A DNA stretch of 64,000 bases from Ruegeria sp. PrR005. GTDB lineage: Bacteria > Pseudomonadota > Alphaproteobacteria > Rhodobacterales > Rhodobacteraceae. This document shows positions 51,107 to 60,791 of this stretch, piece by piece. Under the pieces are notes generated by a model. The model made no database searches and had not been told where the DNA came from. It saw nothing but the letters and a program-made list of their open reading frames with translations. The DNA is taken from assembly GCF_010500245.1 (NCBI RefSeq), contig NZ_JAAGOX010000006.1, positions 1 to 64,000 on the forward strand, given 5' to 3'. The first letter of the stretch is position 1; each line of letters begins with the position of its first letter. The position numbers were made by a program, and so were the translations under genes.

Positions 51107-52681
51107 ATGCAGGTTTGCCGAAGGGATCGAATTGTTTTGTCCGATATTCAGCTAGACAGGGACGCGGTCGCCGAGCAGCTGGACCGCATCGTCTCCTCCA
51201 CGGATTTCACGGCGGGGCCACGGGCGCGGAAGTTTCTGGCTCATCTCGTTGCGGAAGAGTTGGAGGGTCGTGGCGAGCTGTTGAAGGGAACGGCCTTGGC
51301 AATGGATGTCTTCGGCCGCGATGCCAGTTTCGACCCCAACAGCGACCCGATCGTCCGGATCGAGGCCGTCAAGCTGCGCAAGGCGCTCGAACATTATTAC
51401 CTGACTTCGGGTGCCGGCGATGAAATCATCATTTCGGTTCCCAAAGGGCATTATCGCCCGAAGTTCGAGTATCGGCCGCTTGTGCAAACCGGTCCGCAGC
51501 GGGCTCCGCGCTCCGGACTGCCAAGATTGGCGATCCTTAGCTTTACCGGAGATGACCGGGAAAGGGCGCGCCTGTACCGGGAGGGGCTGCCAGAGGAAAT
51601 TGCGCTTGAACTGGCGCGTTTTGGACAGCTCAGCGTTATATCTGGATGGCACGAGGACGCGATTTCCGCTAACCGAAGCGCCGTGGACCTTGCAGCACGC
51701 ACCGACTATGTCCTGCGCGGCAATGTCCGTGAAGCCGGCGGAAGCCTTCGTGTTTCGGTACAGCTGAGCCGATTGCCGGACGAGGCGCTCATCTGGTCGG
51801 ATCGGCTTCGCATCGACGCCGATCATGCGGACGTTTTTGGGCTGCAAGAGGAGATCGCGCGCCAATGCGCGACGCGCCTGGCTGATGCCTATGGGATTGT
51901 AGCCGAGGATCTGAGCGCCCAATACTCAGGCCGGAAGGGGACGGATGCAGGGGTTTACGAGGCGCTTCTGGCTTTTCACGCCCACATGCGCACGGCACGC
52001 CTCAGCAGCCTGAACGAATTCCAGGAGCTTGCGCAGAGTGCCCTCCAAGATAATCCGTCGAGCGGGCTCGCTCATGCATTGGTTGCCATTGCGCTGATTG
52101 AGGCAGCGACGCTCGGCAGTGCGAGTGTGGAAGACGTTGTTGAGAAGGGGCGGATCCACGCAGAGAAGGCCATCGCACTGGCGCCGAATTGCCAGGAAGC
52201 TCTGTTTGCCGCTGCCGCTTTTGCCCAAGCCCGTGGCGACGCAGCACGTTACCGCAACCTGATTTCGCGGGCGATCGATGCAAATCCCAACGCAACGCTC
52301 ATGATGGCCCTGGTCGGTGGTTGGCTCGCAAAATCGGGAGATGTTGATAGCGGTCTGGAACTCGTACGGGCGGCGCGGGAGCGCAACCCGCTTCTGCCGA
52401 TCTGGCTGTCCATATCGCTGGCAGTGCAGCCGTTGATCGCGGGGGACTTTCGTACCGCCTCCGATCTCGTCCGTGACATCGACGCACGCGACAGCATCTA
52501 CGACTGGTTGCTGATTGCGGTGGCGCATGCGTTGGCCGGGGAGCAGGACCTCGCCCATGCCGCAATCGCTCCGTTCAATGAACGTGGCATCGAGCCTGAG
52601 GACTATGTTTCAACAATCAGGATGGACGCTCGGTTACGAGAGCGCATCACCGCTGGGCTGGAACGGATCGCGGCCATCTGA
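51107..52681 (+). CDS. FlgO/TPR regulator with 'adenylate cyclase-like' N-terminal domain
   Basis: Residues 20-115 contain the N-terminal module often found in front of FlgO/TPR regulators (STDFTAGPRARKFLAHLV; GTALAMDVFGRDASFDPNSD; VRIEAVKLRKALEHYYL; VPKGHYRPKF). A FlgO/TolB-like domain (PRLAILSFTGDDRERARLYR onward) and TPR-like helices follow. No cyclase catalytic motifs and no signal peptide are present. The start could also be a TTG at 51137. It shares its FlgO-TPR half with the cyclase at 9008. Such proteins are probably signalling scaffolds; target unknown. Confidence 0.75.
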   Translation: MQVCRRDRIVLSDIQLDRDAVAEQLDRIVSSTDFTAGPRARKFLAHLVAEELEGRGELLKGTALAMDVFGRDASFDPNSDPIVRIEAVKLRKALEHYYLTSGAGDEIIISVPKGHYRPKFEYRPLVQTGPQRAPRSGLPRLAILSFTGDDRERARLYREGLPEEIALELARFGQLSVISGWHEDAISANRSAVDLAARTDYVLRGNVREAGGSLRVSVQLSRLPDEALIWSDRLRIDADHADVFGLQEEIARQCATRLADAYGIVAEDLSAQYSGRKGTDAGVYEALLAFHAHMRTARLSSLNEFQELAQSALQDNPSSGLAHALVAIALIEAATLGSASVEDVVEKGRIHAEKAIALAPNCQEALFAAAAFAQARGDAARYRNLISRAIDANPNATLMMALVGGWLAKSGDVDSGLELVRAARERNPLLPIWLSISLAVQPLIAGDFRTASDLVRDIDARDSIYDWLLIAVAHALAGEQDLAHAAIAPFNERGIEPEDYVSTIRMDARLRERITAGLERIAAI

Positions 52682-52692
52682 CCGCAACAGCG

Positions 52693-52883
52693 GGTGCGGT
52701 CGAATGAAAACAGCTTGAAACGGGCAGGGCGGTCTTGTCGCTTTGCGCCATGACCAAAAGTTCCCTGTTTCGCTGTTTCAAAACCAGCCCGGAGGTCATC
52801 CGCCTGGCGTTCCTGCTGTATGTTCGGCCCCGTCCATCACTGCTGAACGTGGAAGATTTGTTCCTTGAGCACGGTATCGATGT
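52693..52883 (+). mobile_element. IS6-like remnant F, 5' end only
   Basis: ACGGGCAGGGCGGTC followed by a transposase N-terminus (MTKSSLFRCFKTSPEVIRLA then FLLYVRPRPSLLNVEDLFLE) matches copy B in order. The rest of the element is missing; the 285 bp between 52884 and the IS110 gene shows nothing recognisable. It sits directly after the regulator at 51107. Confidence 0.7.
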
Positions 52884-53168
52884 GCTCCCTTGCACGAATT
52901 ATGCAACATGTGTAACCGCCCCTTGCGCAAGAGGGTATTTTCGAAGCTGACTTTGGCGCGTCATCGGGTGCTGACATGTGTCCGGCCTCTGATGCGGCCA
53001 TCGTCATGCCGCGGACCCGTATGGTGTTCGAAGGTCGGGTCCAGATCAAAGCCGCGTGCTCGAAGGCACTCTGTTGCACACTGGTTCTCCCGATCCCGTC
53101 TCACGACTGTTGCGCCAAACTGCTCCTGGCCCTCTTCCGCTCCGACATCCTCGCGACCGACAGACGGC

Positions 53169-54196
53169 TTACGCCGCCGCGAAGGGAGACTGGTAGACGC
53201 CGCCCTTGGCCATCAGGGCCCAGACGATCCGCGCCATCTTGTTCGCCAGTGCCACCCGCACCAGCATCGGCGGCTTGCGGGTCAGCATCCCGCCCAGCCA
53301 GGTGCCAGGCCGGGCTGCGGCATGGACATGCCGCTTTATGATGACGCTGTTGGCTCCGATGATCAGCAGCCGTCGCAATGAGCGCTCGCCCATCTTCGTC
53401 GTGGCCCCAAGACGCTGCTTGCCCCCGGTGGAATGCTGCCGCGGTGTCAGACCGAGCCAGGCCGCGAAGTCACGCGCCTTCCGGAACGTCTCGGGCGGCG
53501 GCGCCAGGACCGCGATGGCCGTGGCGATCAACGGCCCGATCCCCGGAACGGTCATCAGGCGCCGGGCCACCTCGTTCTCCTTGGCGCGTCGGGCGATCTC
53601 GGCGTCAAGCTTGTCGATCTCCGTCTCCAGATGGGTTAGGGCCCCGACCAGCACCTTCAACGTGGCAATCGCATCGGCGGGCAGTCCGCTGTCCGGGTCC
53701 TCGACGATAGCGATCAGGCGCGCGGCGTTCGCGGCACCCTGCGGGACGATCTGGCCGAACTCCGCAAGATGGCCGCGCAGCGCATTGATCGCTTGCGTCC
53801 GCTGCCGGATCAGCAACTCGCGGATCCGGAAGACCATCGCCGCTCCCTGGGTCTCTTCGCTCTTCACGGCCACGAAGCGCATCGTCGGACGCTGGACTGC
53901 CTCGCAAATCGCCTCTGCATCGGCGGCATCGTTCTACTGCCGCTTCACGAAGGGTTTGACGTAGGCGGGCGGGATCAGGCGGACCTCGTGGCCCAACTTC
54001 CCAATCTCGCGGCCCCAGAAGTGCGCGCCGCCGCAGGCTTCCATCGCCACGACGCACGGCTGTAGCTGCCCGAAGAAGGCTAGCACCTGATCCCGTCTCA
54101 GCTTCTTGCGCAGAACCGCCTTCCCCGAGGCGTCAGCACCGTGCGCCTGAAACACATTCTTCGCCAGATCGAGCCGACCGTGATAATCTCCGACAT
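53169..54196 (-). pseudogene. IS110-family transposase, inactivated by a frameshift and an amber stop
   Basis: Reading from ATG 54196 after AGGAGGACGG the protein opens SEIITVG, then needs a one-base correction at about 54174 to continue DLAKNVFQAHGADASGK. After KPFVKRQ an in-frame TAG (53934-53936) replaces an AAG codon; the frame then continues NDAADAEAI, MRFVAVKSEE and the C-terminal Transposase_20 region (MTVPGIGPLIATAIAVL, WLGLTPRQHSTGGKQR). Two lesions make it inactive. IS110 elements lack terminal inverted repeats, so its ends cannot be set. Confidence 0.85.
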
Positions 54197-54543
54197 GACC
54201 GTCCTCCTCTGTGGATCCTCGCAGACCCACCTTGGCACATCGATGCCGTCGGGGGGCGGTCACATCATCAGAGCCGGGTTGGGGGCATTCGCAGGGCCCG
54301 CCTGCATGACGACAGTTGCGGGGATTGAAGACGTATTCATGAAAATCAACGGCGTGCTATTACATGGGCGATGGCTGGATGATCCCCGCACAGAAACCGC
54401 GAATGGTGGTGCACGTTCTACGACCAAGCCCCGTTGAAGTGGGGGAGACACGATTATGCCCCTCTAGAGGTCGGCTGTCGTCGGTCTGATACCAACAAGA
54501 ATTGTCTATTCACACGGCCATTCTTCAGACCAGCAAGCCAACA
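54197..54543. other. Flank of the IS110 element, no gene
   Basis: Upstream of the IS110 start and beyond the 3' end of the TauE gene there is no recognisable coding sequence. Part of it is probably the IS110 left end. No terminator hairpin with T-run is evident. Confidence 0.35.
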
Positions 54544-55290
54544 TTATCTTGCAACGAGCAGTATCACGCTTATGACCAGGAAGAACACTGTCAGCCATTT
54601 GAACGCTTGCTCGTTGATCGAACGAGAAAGAAATACGCCCGACAGGGTTCCCAGGATCGTGGGAACCGCCAATGCGGAAACCGTTGGCAGTAGGCTTTCC
54701 GACACACCGACGAATAGCGCCTGGAAGGCCAGTGCAATAGGGTATGACAAAAGGAACGTAACCAGTGTCGTCGCCCGAACGACTTTTCCATCACCCTTGA
54801 TCGCGGTGACATAGGCCGCAACCGGAGGGCCGGGCATCGCGAGCGCCGCGTTGAGCACCCCACAGACCATGCCGACTGCGCCGCGCCTGCTGGCGGTGTC
54901 GGACTGTGCAATCGGAAACTTGGCCAGAATTCCGGTTGCAATGACAGTCATTGCTCCGACGACAATTGCCGCGCACAGTTTGAGGGTTTCAAGCGATAGG
55001 GACAGATACGCCCAGGCACCCACCGGCGTGCCGAGGCAAACCCCAATGAACAGTGGACGCAAAAGCCGCCAATTGACTGCGGGCAGGGTCAATGGCGCGA
55101 GCAACAGCGCGATGAGGAAGCTCAGCACGATCGAAACCTGGATAGCGCCCGCGCTTGCCATCGTGACGAGAAGCACCGGCCCGGCGATCACGCCAAAGCC
55201 GATGCCGGTAACAGCCTGTAACAGGGACGCCGCGAACACAGCGGCGACCAGCAGGGGCGGCACGATGCCGGGGTCAAGAAATGACAGCAT
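54544..55290 (-). CDS. TauE/SafE-family anion exporter
   Basis: The 248-residue inner-membrane protein has about eight helices in two repeats with family stretches TGIGFGVIAGPVLLV and AALAMPGPPVAAYVTAIKGD. TauE/SafE proteins export sulfite, sulfoacetate or similar anions released in sulfonate catabolism, but some members carry other substrates. It is last in a minus-strand operon with an aldehyde dehydrogenase 12 bp upstream and is close to a TRAP transporter, which fits uptake and breakdown of an organosulfonate-like compound, by inference only. Confidence 0.85.
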   Translation of the reverse strand: MLSFLDPGIVPPLLVAAVFAASLLQAVTGIGFGVIAGPVLLVTMASAGAIQVSIVLSFLIALLLAPLTLPAVNWRLLRPLFIGVCLGTPVGAWAYLSLSLETLKLCAAIVVGAMTVIATGILAKFPIAQSDTASRRGAVGMVCGVLNAALAMPGPPVAAYVTAIKGDGKVVRATTLVTFLLSYPIALAFQALFVGVSESLLPTVSALAVPTILGTLSGVFLSRSINEQAFKWLTVFFLVISVILLVAR

Positions 55291-55302
55291 TGGTGCGAAC
55301 TG

Positions 55303-56718
55303 TCAGGAGAACACGACCTGGATGTCGGTGTATTCCTCCAACCCTTCCTGGCCGAATTCGACGCCGACACCAGACTGCTTTACCCCGCCGAATGGTGCAT
55401 TAGGTTGGATCATGCCGTGCTTGTTGATCCAGACCGACCCGCATTCCATCCGGCTGGCCACCTGGCGGGCAGTCGTAATGTTGCGGCTCCAGACCGACCC
55501 GCCCAGCCCGTTCGGGTTGTCGTTGGCCTTTTCGATCACTTCGTCGATGTCTCGAAACCGGATGATCGGCAGCGCCGGGCCGAATTGTTCTTCGTCGACA
55601 AGGCGGTCACCGTTGTCGAGGTCTGCGATAATGGTGAGCGGAAAGAAGTATCCCTGTTTCTTGCCGGTACGCGCGGGCGGGTCGCCGCCCAGCAGAACGC
55701 GGCCCTTTTTGCGGGCATCGGCAACAAGATCGCTGACAATCTCGAACTGGCGCAGGTTCTGCACTGGACCCAACATCGCGGTCTCGTCGGTGCCTTCGCC
55801 CATGGGCATCTTGCGGGCGAACTTGACCAGTTCCTCGCAGACATCCTCGTAGACATCGTCATGCACGTAAAGGCGTTTGAGTGCGGCGCAGGTCTGACCG
55901 GTGTTGATGAAGGCGCCCCAGAACAGCCCTTCGGCAATTTGCCTGGGATCGACGTCCGGCAGCACAATGCCCGCATCGTTGCCACCCAGTTCCAGGGTCA
56001 TGCGTTTCATGGTTTCGGCAGCATTGGCGTAGATTTTCTTGCCGGTGCCCGAGGAGCCGGTGAATACGATCTTGCCGATGTCGGGATGGCTGGTCATGGC
56101 CGGGCCAAGGTCGTCGTCGCCCGTGACGCAGTTCACGACACCGCGCGGCAGAACCTCATTCATTAGCTCGACCAACCTCAGCGTGGTGAGGGGCGTGTAG
56201 GGCGAGGGTTTTGCGACAACTGTATTGCCCGAGAGCACAGCCGGAATGATGTGCCAGATTGCGATCATGACCGGGAAATTCCACGGCAGGATCGAACCGA
56301 CCACGCCGATCGGCTTGCGGAACAGTTCCACCCGGCCTTCATTGTTGTCTTGTAGTACCTTGGGCGGCATCGACAGGCTGGCCGTATATTGTGTCCAGGC
56401 GATTGCGCCACCAATTTCCCAGCGCGATCCCAACCCGCCCATCGGTTTACCCTGTTCGGCGGTCAGAAGGGCGGCAAGCTCTTCGGCATGCGCCTCGATC
56501 CGCTCGGCGATGCGGCGGCAGGCAGTCTGCCGCTTGCGCTCGGTTTCCTTGGCCCATGATTTCTGTGCCACCTTGGCGGCGCGGATCGCGTCCTCAAGCT
56601 GTTCCCTGGTCGCCAGAGGCGCCAGCCCGGCGGCCTTTTCTGTGGCAGGATTCAGCACTTCGAAACATTGCTTTGTCGGGACTTTCTTGCCATCGATGAT
56701 CAGGCGAAACGGTTCCAT
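55303..56718 (-). CDS. NAD-dependent aldehyde dehydrogenase
   Basis: The 471-residue protein has IVLPDVD near the NTGQTCAALKRL catalytic Cys, general-base Glu in LELGGNDAG, and the PWNFPVMIAIWHIIPA cofactor motif. ATG 56718 follows AAGGACTGAC directly after the upstream stop. It probably oxidises an aldehyde formed from the TRAP-imported substrate. It is co-transcribed with TauE and the unknown 446-residue protein. Confidence 0.88.
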   Translation of the reverse strand: MEPFRLIIDGKKVPTKQCFEVLNPATEKAAGLAPLATREQLEDAIRAAKVAQKSWAKETERKRQTACRRIAERIEAHAEELAALLTAEQGKPMGGLGSRWEIGGAIAWTQYTASLSMPPKVLQDNNEGRVELFRKPIGVVGSILPWNFPVMIAIWHIIPAVLSGNTVVAKPSPYTPLTTLRLVELMNEVLPRGVVNCVTGDDDLGPAMTSHPDIGKIVFTGSSGTGKKIYANAAETMKRMTLELGGNDAGIVLPDVDPRQIAEGLFWGAFINTGQTCAALKRLYVHDDVYEDVCEELVKFARKMPMGEGTDETAMLGPVQNLRQFEIVSDLVADARKKGRVLLGGDPPARTGKKQGYFFPLTIIADLDNGDRLVDEEQFGPALPIIRFRDIDEVIEKANDNPNGLGGSVWSRNITTARQVASRMECGSVWINKHGMIQPNAPFGGVKQSGVGVEFGQEGLEEYTDIQVVFS

Positions 56719-56719
56719 G

Positions 56720-58060
56720 TCAGTCCTTCCCGGCCCGTTTGCGAGGGCCATCATTGCCGTGCCAGTCGCGGAAATGGTTCTTGTGAGTGTCGAGGTAAGC
56801 CCCCGATTTCATGTGCTTGTCATAGAAATCGAGGTCGAGGTGATGAGCTTGAATGAACAGCGTCATCTGGATCGGGTCCACCGTGGCGGGGAACTTGCCA
56901 TAGGTATCGTAGATGTACTGGCACATGTCCTTGACGCACTGAATGCCCTCGGGGCTGGCGGGAATTGTGGCGGCGTCGAACTCGGCGTTGGGCGCTGTGT
57001 GCGGTTTGACCATGCCCTTGGCTTCCCACTGGTCCATTGTCTGCAAGGCGCCTTCCAACGCAGCGTCGACCGCATCGGACATGTTGGCGAAATAAGGTGG
57101 GCAATAGGCTTGAAAAACTCCGTCTCGGCCAACCGGGATCGGGAACGGGTCGGACTTGGACTGGATGAAGCGGAAGCCGAGACCCCGGCAGGCGGGCGTT
57201 CCGCCCAGAACAACAGTCGAAGAGAACCCGCCATAGACCCAACCGCCCAGCCCTGTCGCCTGAAGTGTCAGTGCCATGAGTTGGCCCATGAAGGCGCCTT
57301 CGGCCAGCATCCCGTCCGACAGAAGTTTTTCCAGCCGGCTCAGGGTCATGACCTTGCGCTTGTTCAAAAGCCCGTTGTCGACCCATTTCTGGTTGCCGCA
57401 GGGGCGCATGCCGTTGCGATCATCGACGATGTAGTATCCCCCGGTGTTCTGGGCATATCGTCCGGCCTTGCCGTCACAAAGGTTGATCATCAGCTTGATG
57501 ATGTCCTTGGTGACGTCGATCACCGGCATGAAGATCGTGGTGCCCGGCATGTTGGTGACCCACTGGTTGTGAGGCCAGATGCCCGGTTCCGATGGCGGCA
57601 GGTCCATCCGTCCATCGTCGATCTTCTCGACAAAATTATCGTAGAACCCCAACATCTTGTCGCGGTCATCCGCGCTCTCGTACTCACGCATCTTGGTCAT
57701 CTTCGCCTTGTCGGCGTTGACCACAAATACGCCGTCGTCATTGGTGAAGAAGAGCCGCGACCGGTGCGAACCCATGGCAGAGGGATAGGGTTTGCCGATG
57801 GTCTTCACCATGGCCCCCGGCAAGTTGGTCTCGGCCAGGATCGGGCCCGTTGTTGCCGTGGCCGCAGCGACCAGCATCGCCGTTTCCAGATCACTCAGCG
57901 GATAGGGATCGTACTCGGATTTATGCTGGAACGGGCCAGAGGACATCTCCATGCCCAGGCCAAACCGGCGCGACCGGCGACCCATGATTGCGTCGAACAG
58001 GGGAAAATCCCAGGCGGCTTGCGCCTGCGGGGGCAGGCCATCGGGCTTTCGCGCGCTCAT
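56720..58060 (-). CDS. Conserved 446-residue protein, possibly nitroreductase-like
   Basis: No confident family. The N-terminal FDAIMGRRSRRFGLGMEM and DLETAMLVAAATATTGPI recall the FMN nitroreductase pattern (RRSxRxF, then a hydrophobic helix), but the FMN site cannot be confirmed. Trp/His/Pro-rich segments (GIWPHNQWVTNMPG, HHLDLDFYDKHMKSG) are distinctive. Its ATG overlaps the stop of the 78-residue gene (ATGA), so the two may form a complex. It leads into the ALDH gene with no gap. Confidence 0.7.
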   Translation of the reverse strand: MSARKPDGLPPQAQAAWDFPLFDAIMGRRSRRFGLGMEMSSGPFQHKSEYDPYPLSDLETAMLVAAATATTGPILAETNLPGAMVKTIGKPYPSAMGSHRSRLFFTNDDGVFVVNADKAKMTKMREYESADDRDKMLGFYDNFVEKIDDGRMDLPPSEPGIWPHNQWVTNMPGTTIFMPVIDVTKDIIKLMINLCDGKAGRYAQNTGGYYIVDDRNGMRPCGNQKWVDNGLLNKRKVMTLSRLEKLLSDGMLAEGAFMGQLMALTLQATGLGGWVYGGFSSTVVLGGTPACRGLGFRFIQSKSDPFPIPVGRDGVFQAYCPPYFANMSDAVDAALEGALQTMDQWEAKGMVKPHTAPNAEFDAATIPASPEGIQCVKDMCQYIYDTYGKFPATVDPIQMTLFIQAHHLDLDFYDKHMKSGAYLDTHKNHFRDWHGNDGPRKRAGKD

Positions 58061-58293
58061 TGCCGCGCCTCCCGGGCCACATCCCGACGCACGCTGAACA
58101 AGAGCCTGATCAGATAGCCCCAGGCTCCGGGCTTGCGCAGCACCATGCCGAGGATGCGCCGCAGATCGGCGTCGGTCATGGTTGTCTCGGCTTCCCAGAC
58201 CCCCATCTTGCCGGTCAGCACGATTCCATCATTGCGCAAATCCAGTTTTTCCAGGTCGAACGAAAATTCGCCTGCCGCCGAGTCAATTTTCAT
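58057..58293 (-). CDS. Unknown 78-residue protein coupled to the 446-residue protein
   Basis: ATG 58293 follows GGGAGGAAGAC, a strong ribosome site. The protein has a beta-rich half (FSFDLEKLDLRNDGIVLTG) and a basic helical half with a hydrophobic stretch (RKPGAWGYLIRLLFSVRRD). The family is not recognised. Overlap with the next start argues for a small partner subunit or a membrane-associating adaptor. Confidence 0.7.
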   Translation of the reverse strand: MKIDSAAGEFSFDLEKLDLRNDGIVLTGKMGVWEAETTMTDADLRRILGMVLRKPGAWGYLIRLLFSVRRDVAREARQ

Positions 58294-58314
58294 GTCTTCC
58301 TCCCATCCCACCTT

Positions 58315-59028
58315 TCAGGGGATCATTTTCCAGTAAGCATCCTTGAGGGTGATCAGCCCTTGGCCGATCTCGTAGTAATCGAAACCTTTGGATTGCCGCC
58401 AACGACCGTCGGGCCCCATGTATTCGACATCATAGGTTTGAAGGACGGTCTGGCCGCTGAACCGCCAAACCGAAGCCGAAAACCTTGGTCCATTGGGCAT
58501 TGCAAAGCGGCGTTCCATTTCCTCTAGTGCGTTGTCCCGGCCATAGACCACCTGCCCATTCGGCAGTTTCCAAGTAAACGCGGGGGAGAGGCACTTGCGT
58601 AAAGCCGCCATGTCGCGGGCGGTAAACGCCTCTTCGAATTTCGTGAAAAGCTTTTTGTACTCGATCTCGTCGCCTGCCGGCACCGTCAGGGGGGCTGATC
58701 TGATCCGTTCCTTACTTTGATACGCCCGGTTGTCGATGATCTTGAAGCCATTTGCGATGCGCGGCGCGTTGCTTGCCGGTGTTGACGGACGGATCTCCTC
58801 GACCTGCTGTTCTGCGGGGTTGCCGATGACTGCCGAACGGGTCTGGGTGACGCGTTCCGGCTCGGGTGATTCAATCCGCTCGATTTCAGTGGCGGTCATC
58901 GCGGCGGCATTGTCCACTATGTTCAGGCTCGTCGGCTCCGACCGGGTCGGAGACGCGCGCACGTGACCGTTCGAGGCGTTTTCTCTGTCGCGTCGTCCAG
59001 TTGTTGCTTTGTTGCCGACTTTGGACAT
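58315..59028 (-). CDS. NTF2/SnoaL-like protein with disordered N-terminus
   Basis: From about residue 120 the protein shows an NTF2-like fold: YKKLFTKFEEAFTARDMAAL, LSPAFTWKLPNGQ and YDVEYMGPDGRW. The first ~110 residues are polar and low complexity (NASNGHVRASPTRSEPTS). ATG 59028 after GGAAAACAG is preferred over an upstream TTG at 59097. SnoaL-like proteins act as isomerases, hydrolases or binding modules; the role here is unknown. It is first in the ALDH/TauE operon and divergent from the TRAP genes. Confidence 0.75.
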   Translation of the reverse strand: MSKVGNKATTGRRDRENASNGHVRASPTRSEPTSLNIVDNAAAMTATEIERIESPEPERVTQTRSAVIGNPAEQQVEEIRPSTPASNAPRIANGFKIIDNRAYQSKERIRSAPLTVPAGDEIEYKKLFTKFEEAFTARDMAALRKCLSPAFTWKLPNGQVVYGRDNALEEMERRFAMPNGPRFSASVWRFSGQTVLQTYDVEYMGPDGRWRQSKGFDYYEIGQGLITLKDAYWKMIP

Positions 59029-59217
59029 CTGTTTTCCGATCTTTTTCTTCAGGCCCCGGTGCGTGGTCGCCCTTTTGTCCGCCTCCGTGCCGACCAAGAT
59101 GAAATTACTGATTCTTCAGCTTGCTTGTCAAGAAAATGATTTTAGATTCACAAAAATTTCCAACCAAGAAACATTCTAAATCACTATAATTACAAGCGAA
59201 AAATAAATCTTATGAAT

Positions 59218-59259
59218 ATGAATTCATTTTAGTTGACAGAATCTAGGTCGCGATACTAG
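59218..59259 (+). promoter_or_regulatory. Palindrome and possible promoter before the TRAP genes
   Basis: The AT-rich gap between the divergent operons contains the perfect palindrome ATGAATTCAT (59218-59227), then TTGACA (59233-59238) and TACTAG (59254-59259), a -35/-10-like pair with a short 15-base spacer. The palindrome is a candidate operator for the TetR regulator at 62137. Resemblance only. Confidence 0.3.
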
Positions 59260-59304
59260 CATTTTCTCAGCTCGATATTGACGCGATACAGGGAGGACGC
59301 CGTC

Positions 59305-60288
59305 ATGAAACTATCAGCCATTGCAGCCGCTTTGGTGGCCGCCGGAAGCATAGCCGCCGAGGCCAAGGAACTACGGCTCAGCGCAGCGCCGCCGCCAAAT
59401 TCGCCTTGGGGCGCGGTAACCATGAAATTCGTGGACAAGGTCGCCGAACTGTCGGGCGGCGAACTGGTCATCGAGCCTTACCTTGGTTCGAAACTGGGAG
59501 GGGAGCAGGACGTCGTAAAACAGATCGCCCGCGGTCGGATCGACATGGGAGTGATGTCGAACACGGCGGTGTCACTTTTGGTGCCGGAATTCGGTCTTTT
59601 GGCTTCCCCATACGCCTTTGACGACGCCGCACAGTTTGATTGCGTGGCCGACAATCACCTGCTCAAGACCTTCGGTGCTGAATTCGACGCCGCCAAGGTA
59701 AAGACGCTAAGCTGGATGGAGGTCGGATATCAATCGATCTTCTCAAAGGATCCGCTTCGTGTGCCGGGCGACCTCAAGGGGGTAAAGATCCGCACAGCTC
59801 CTGCCGCGACCGACACTTTGTTCATCCAGGCGGCGGGTGGTACACCAGTGCCCCTGGCGCCCAGCGAGGCGGTTCCGGCGCTCAAGACCGGGCAGGTCGA
59901 TGCGGCGACCCAACTGTCGGTTTTCGGTATTGCCACCGGTTATGACAAGGTCGCTCCGCAGATCACTTTGACCCGCCACCAGCATCAGGTTGGCGCGATC
60001 ATCATGTCGTCCCGTACTTGGGAGGGGCTGACCGATCAGGAAAAGGCATGGATCGAAGAGGCCGCGCCGATTTTCCTTGAATTGCGCGCAGCGATCCGCG
60101 GTGCAGAGGGCGCGCTGCTGAAAAAGGCCGCATCCGAAGGCGCCACGGTTATCGAATTGGCCCCCGAGGAACTGGATCAGTGGAAAGCCCTGGTTCCGGC
60201 GGCGCAGGAAGCGATCCTGAACGAATTGGACGACACCGCAAAGGCGAAGTGGGACGAGATCCTTGCCGCCAAGCAAGCCTGTTCGTGA
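59305..60288 (+). CDS. dctP: TRAP transporter substrate-binding protein (DctP family)
   Basis: A signal peptide (AIAAALVAAGSIAAEA) is followed by the DctP fold: AAPPPNSPWGAVTMKFVDKV, GRIDMGVMSN, GVKIRTAPAA and LKTGQVDAAT. ATG 59305 has GGGAGGACG upstream. It binds a carboxylate- or sulfonate-type ligand in the periplasm and delivers it to the DctQM permease encoded next. Confidence 0.9.
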   Translation: MKLSAIAAALVAAGSIAAEAKELRLSAAPPPNSPWGAVTMKFVDKVAELSGGELVIEPYLGSKLGGEQDVVKQIARGRIDMGVMSNTAVSLLVPEFGLLASPYAFDDAAQFDCVADNHLLKTFGAEFDAAKVKTLSWMEVGYQSIFSKDPLRVPGDLKGVKIRTAPAATDTLFIQAAGGTPVPLAPSEAVPALKTGQVDAATQLSVFGIATGYDKVAPQITLTRHQHQVGAIIMSSRTWEGLTDQEKAWIEEAAPIFLELRAAIRGAEGALLKKAASEGATVIELAPEELDQWKALVPAAQEAILNELDDTAKAKWDEILAAKQACS

Positions 60289-60295
60289 GCGGAAC

Positions 60296-60787
60296 ATGTT
60301 GCGGTCCATTCTCAAAGGACTGACGCTGACCGAATCCATCGTGGCAACGGCGGCATACGCCCTCGTTGCCGCCCTTCTCATGGTGGATGTCATCGGACGT
60401 GAAGTCTTTTCCTCAGCGGTGTTGGGACTCCAGCAAATCGCAGTCTATGGCGCGATCATTGCCGGGTTCTTGGGGTTGACGCTGGCGACAACCGACAATT
60501 CTCACCTACGGCCCGAGTTCCTTGATTTTCTTGCTGGTCGACATGGTCACGAAGTTGCGCGGGTCGGCGATGTCCTGTCAGCGGTGTTCTTTTTCGCCGG
60601 GTCCTATGTTGCCTGGACCTTTGTGCAAACCTCTATGGACAGCGGTGACAAGGCGCCCGTGCTCTATTTTGCGTTATGGCCGCTGCAACTGATCATACCC
60701 TATGCCTTCGGGTCAGCTGGGGTGAAACATCTGATCTTCGCGATCCGTCCCGATCTCAAGATTTATTCAGACAAGCCGGCAGGGTGA
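60296..60787 (+). CDS. dctQ: TRAP transporter small permease subunit (DctQ)
   Basis: The 163-residue protein has four predicted helices and the DctQ features VDVIGREVF and AIIAGFLGLTLATTDN, plus the C-terminal FALWPLQLIIPY. It starts 5 bp after dctP and stops 4 bp before dctM. It forms the membrane complex with DctM and is driven by an ion gradient. Confidence 0.88.
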   Translation: MLRSILKGLTLTESIVATAAYALVAALLMVDVIGREVFSSAVLGLQQIAVYGAIIAGFLGLTLATTDNSHLRPEFLDFLAGRHGHEVARVGDVLSAVFFFAGSYVAWTFVQTSMDSGDKAPVLYFALWPLQLIIPYAFGSAGVKHLIFAIRPDLKIYSDKPAG

Positions 60788-60791
60788 CTCC

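Noticed and set aside
56225-58117. 630-codon plus-strand ORF over the ALDH and 446-residue genes
   Set aside because: A GC-rich antisense frame; the minus-strand genes have motifs and coupled starts.
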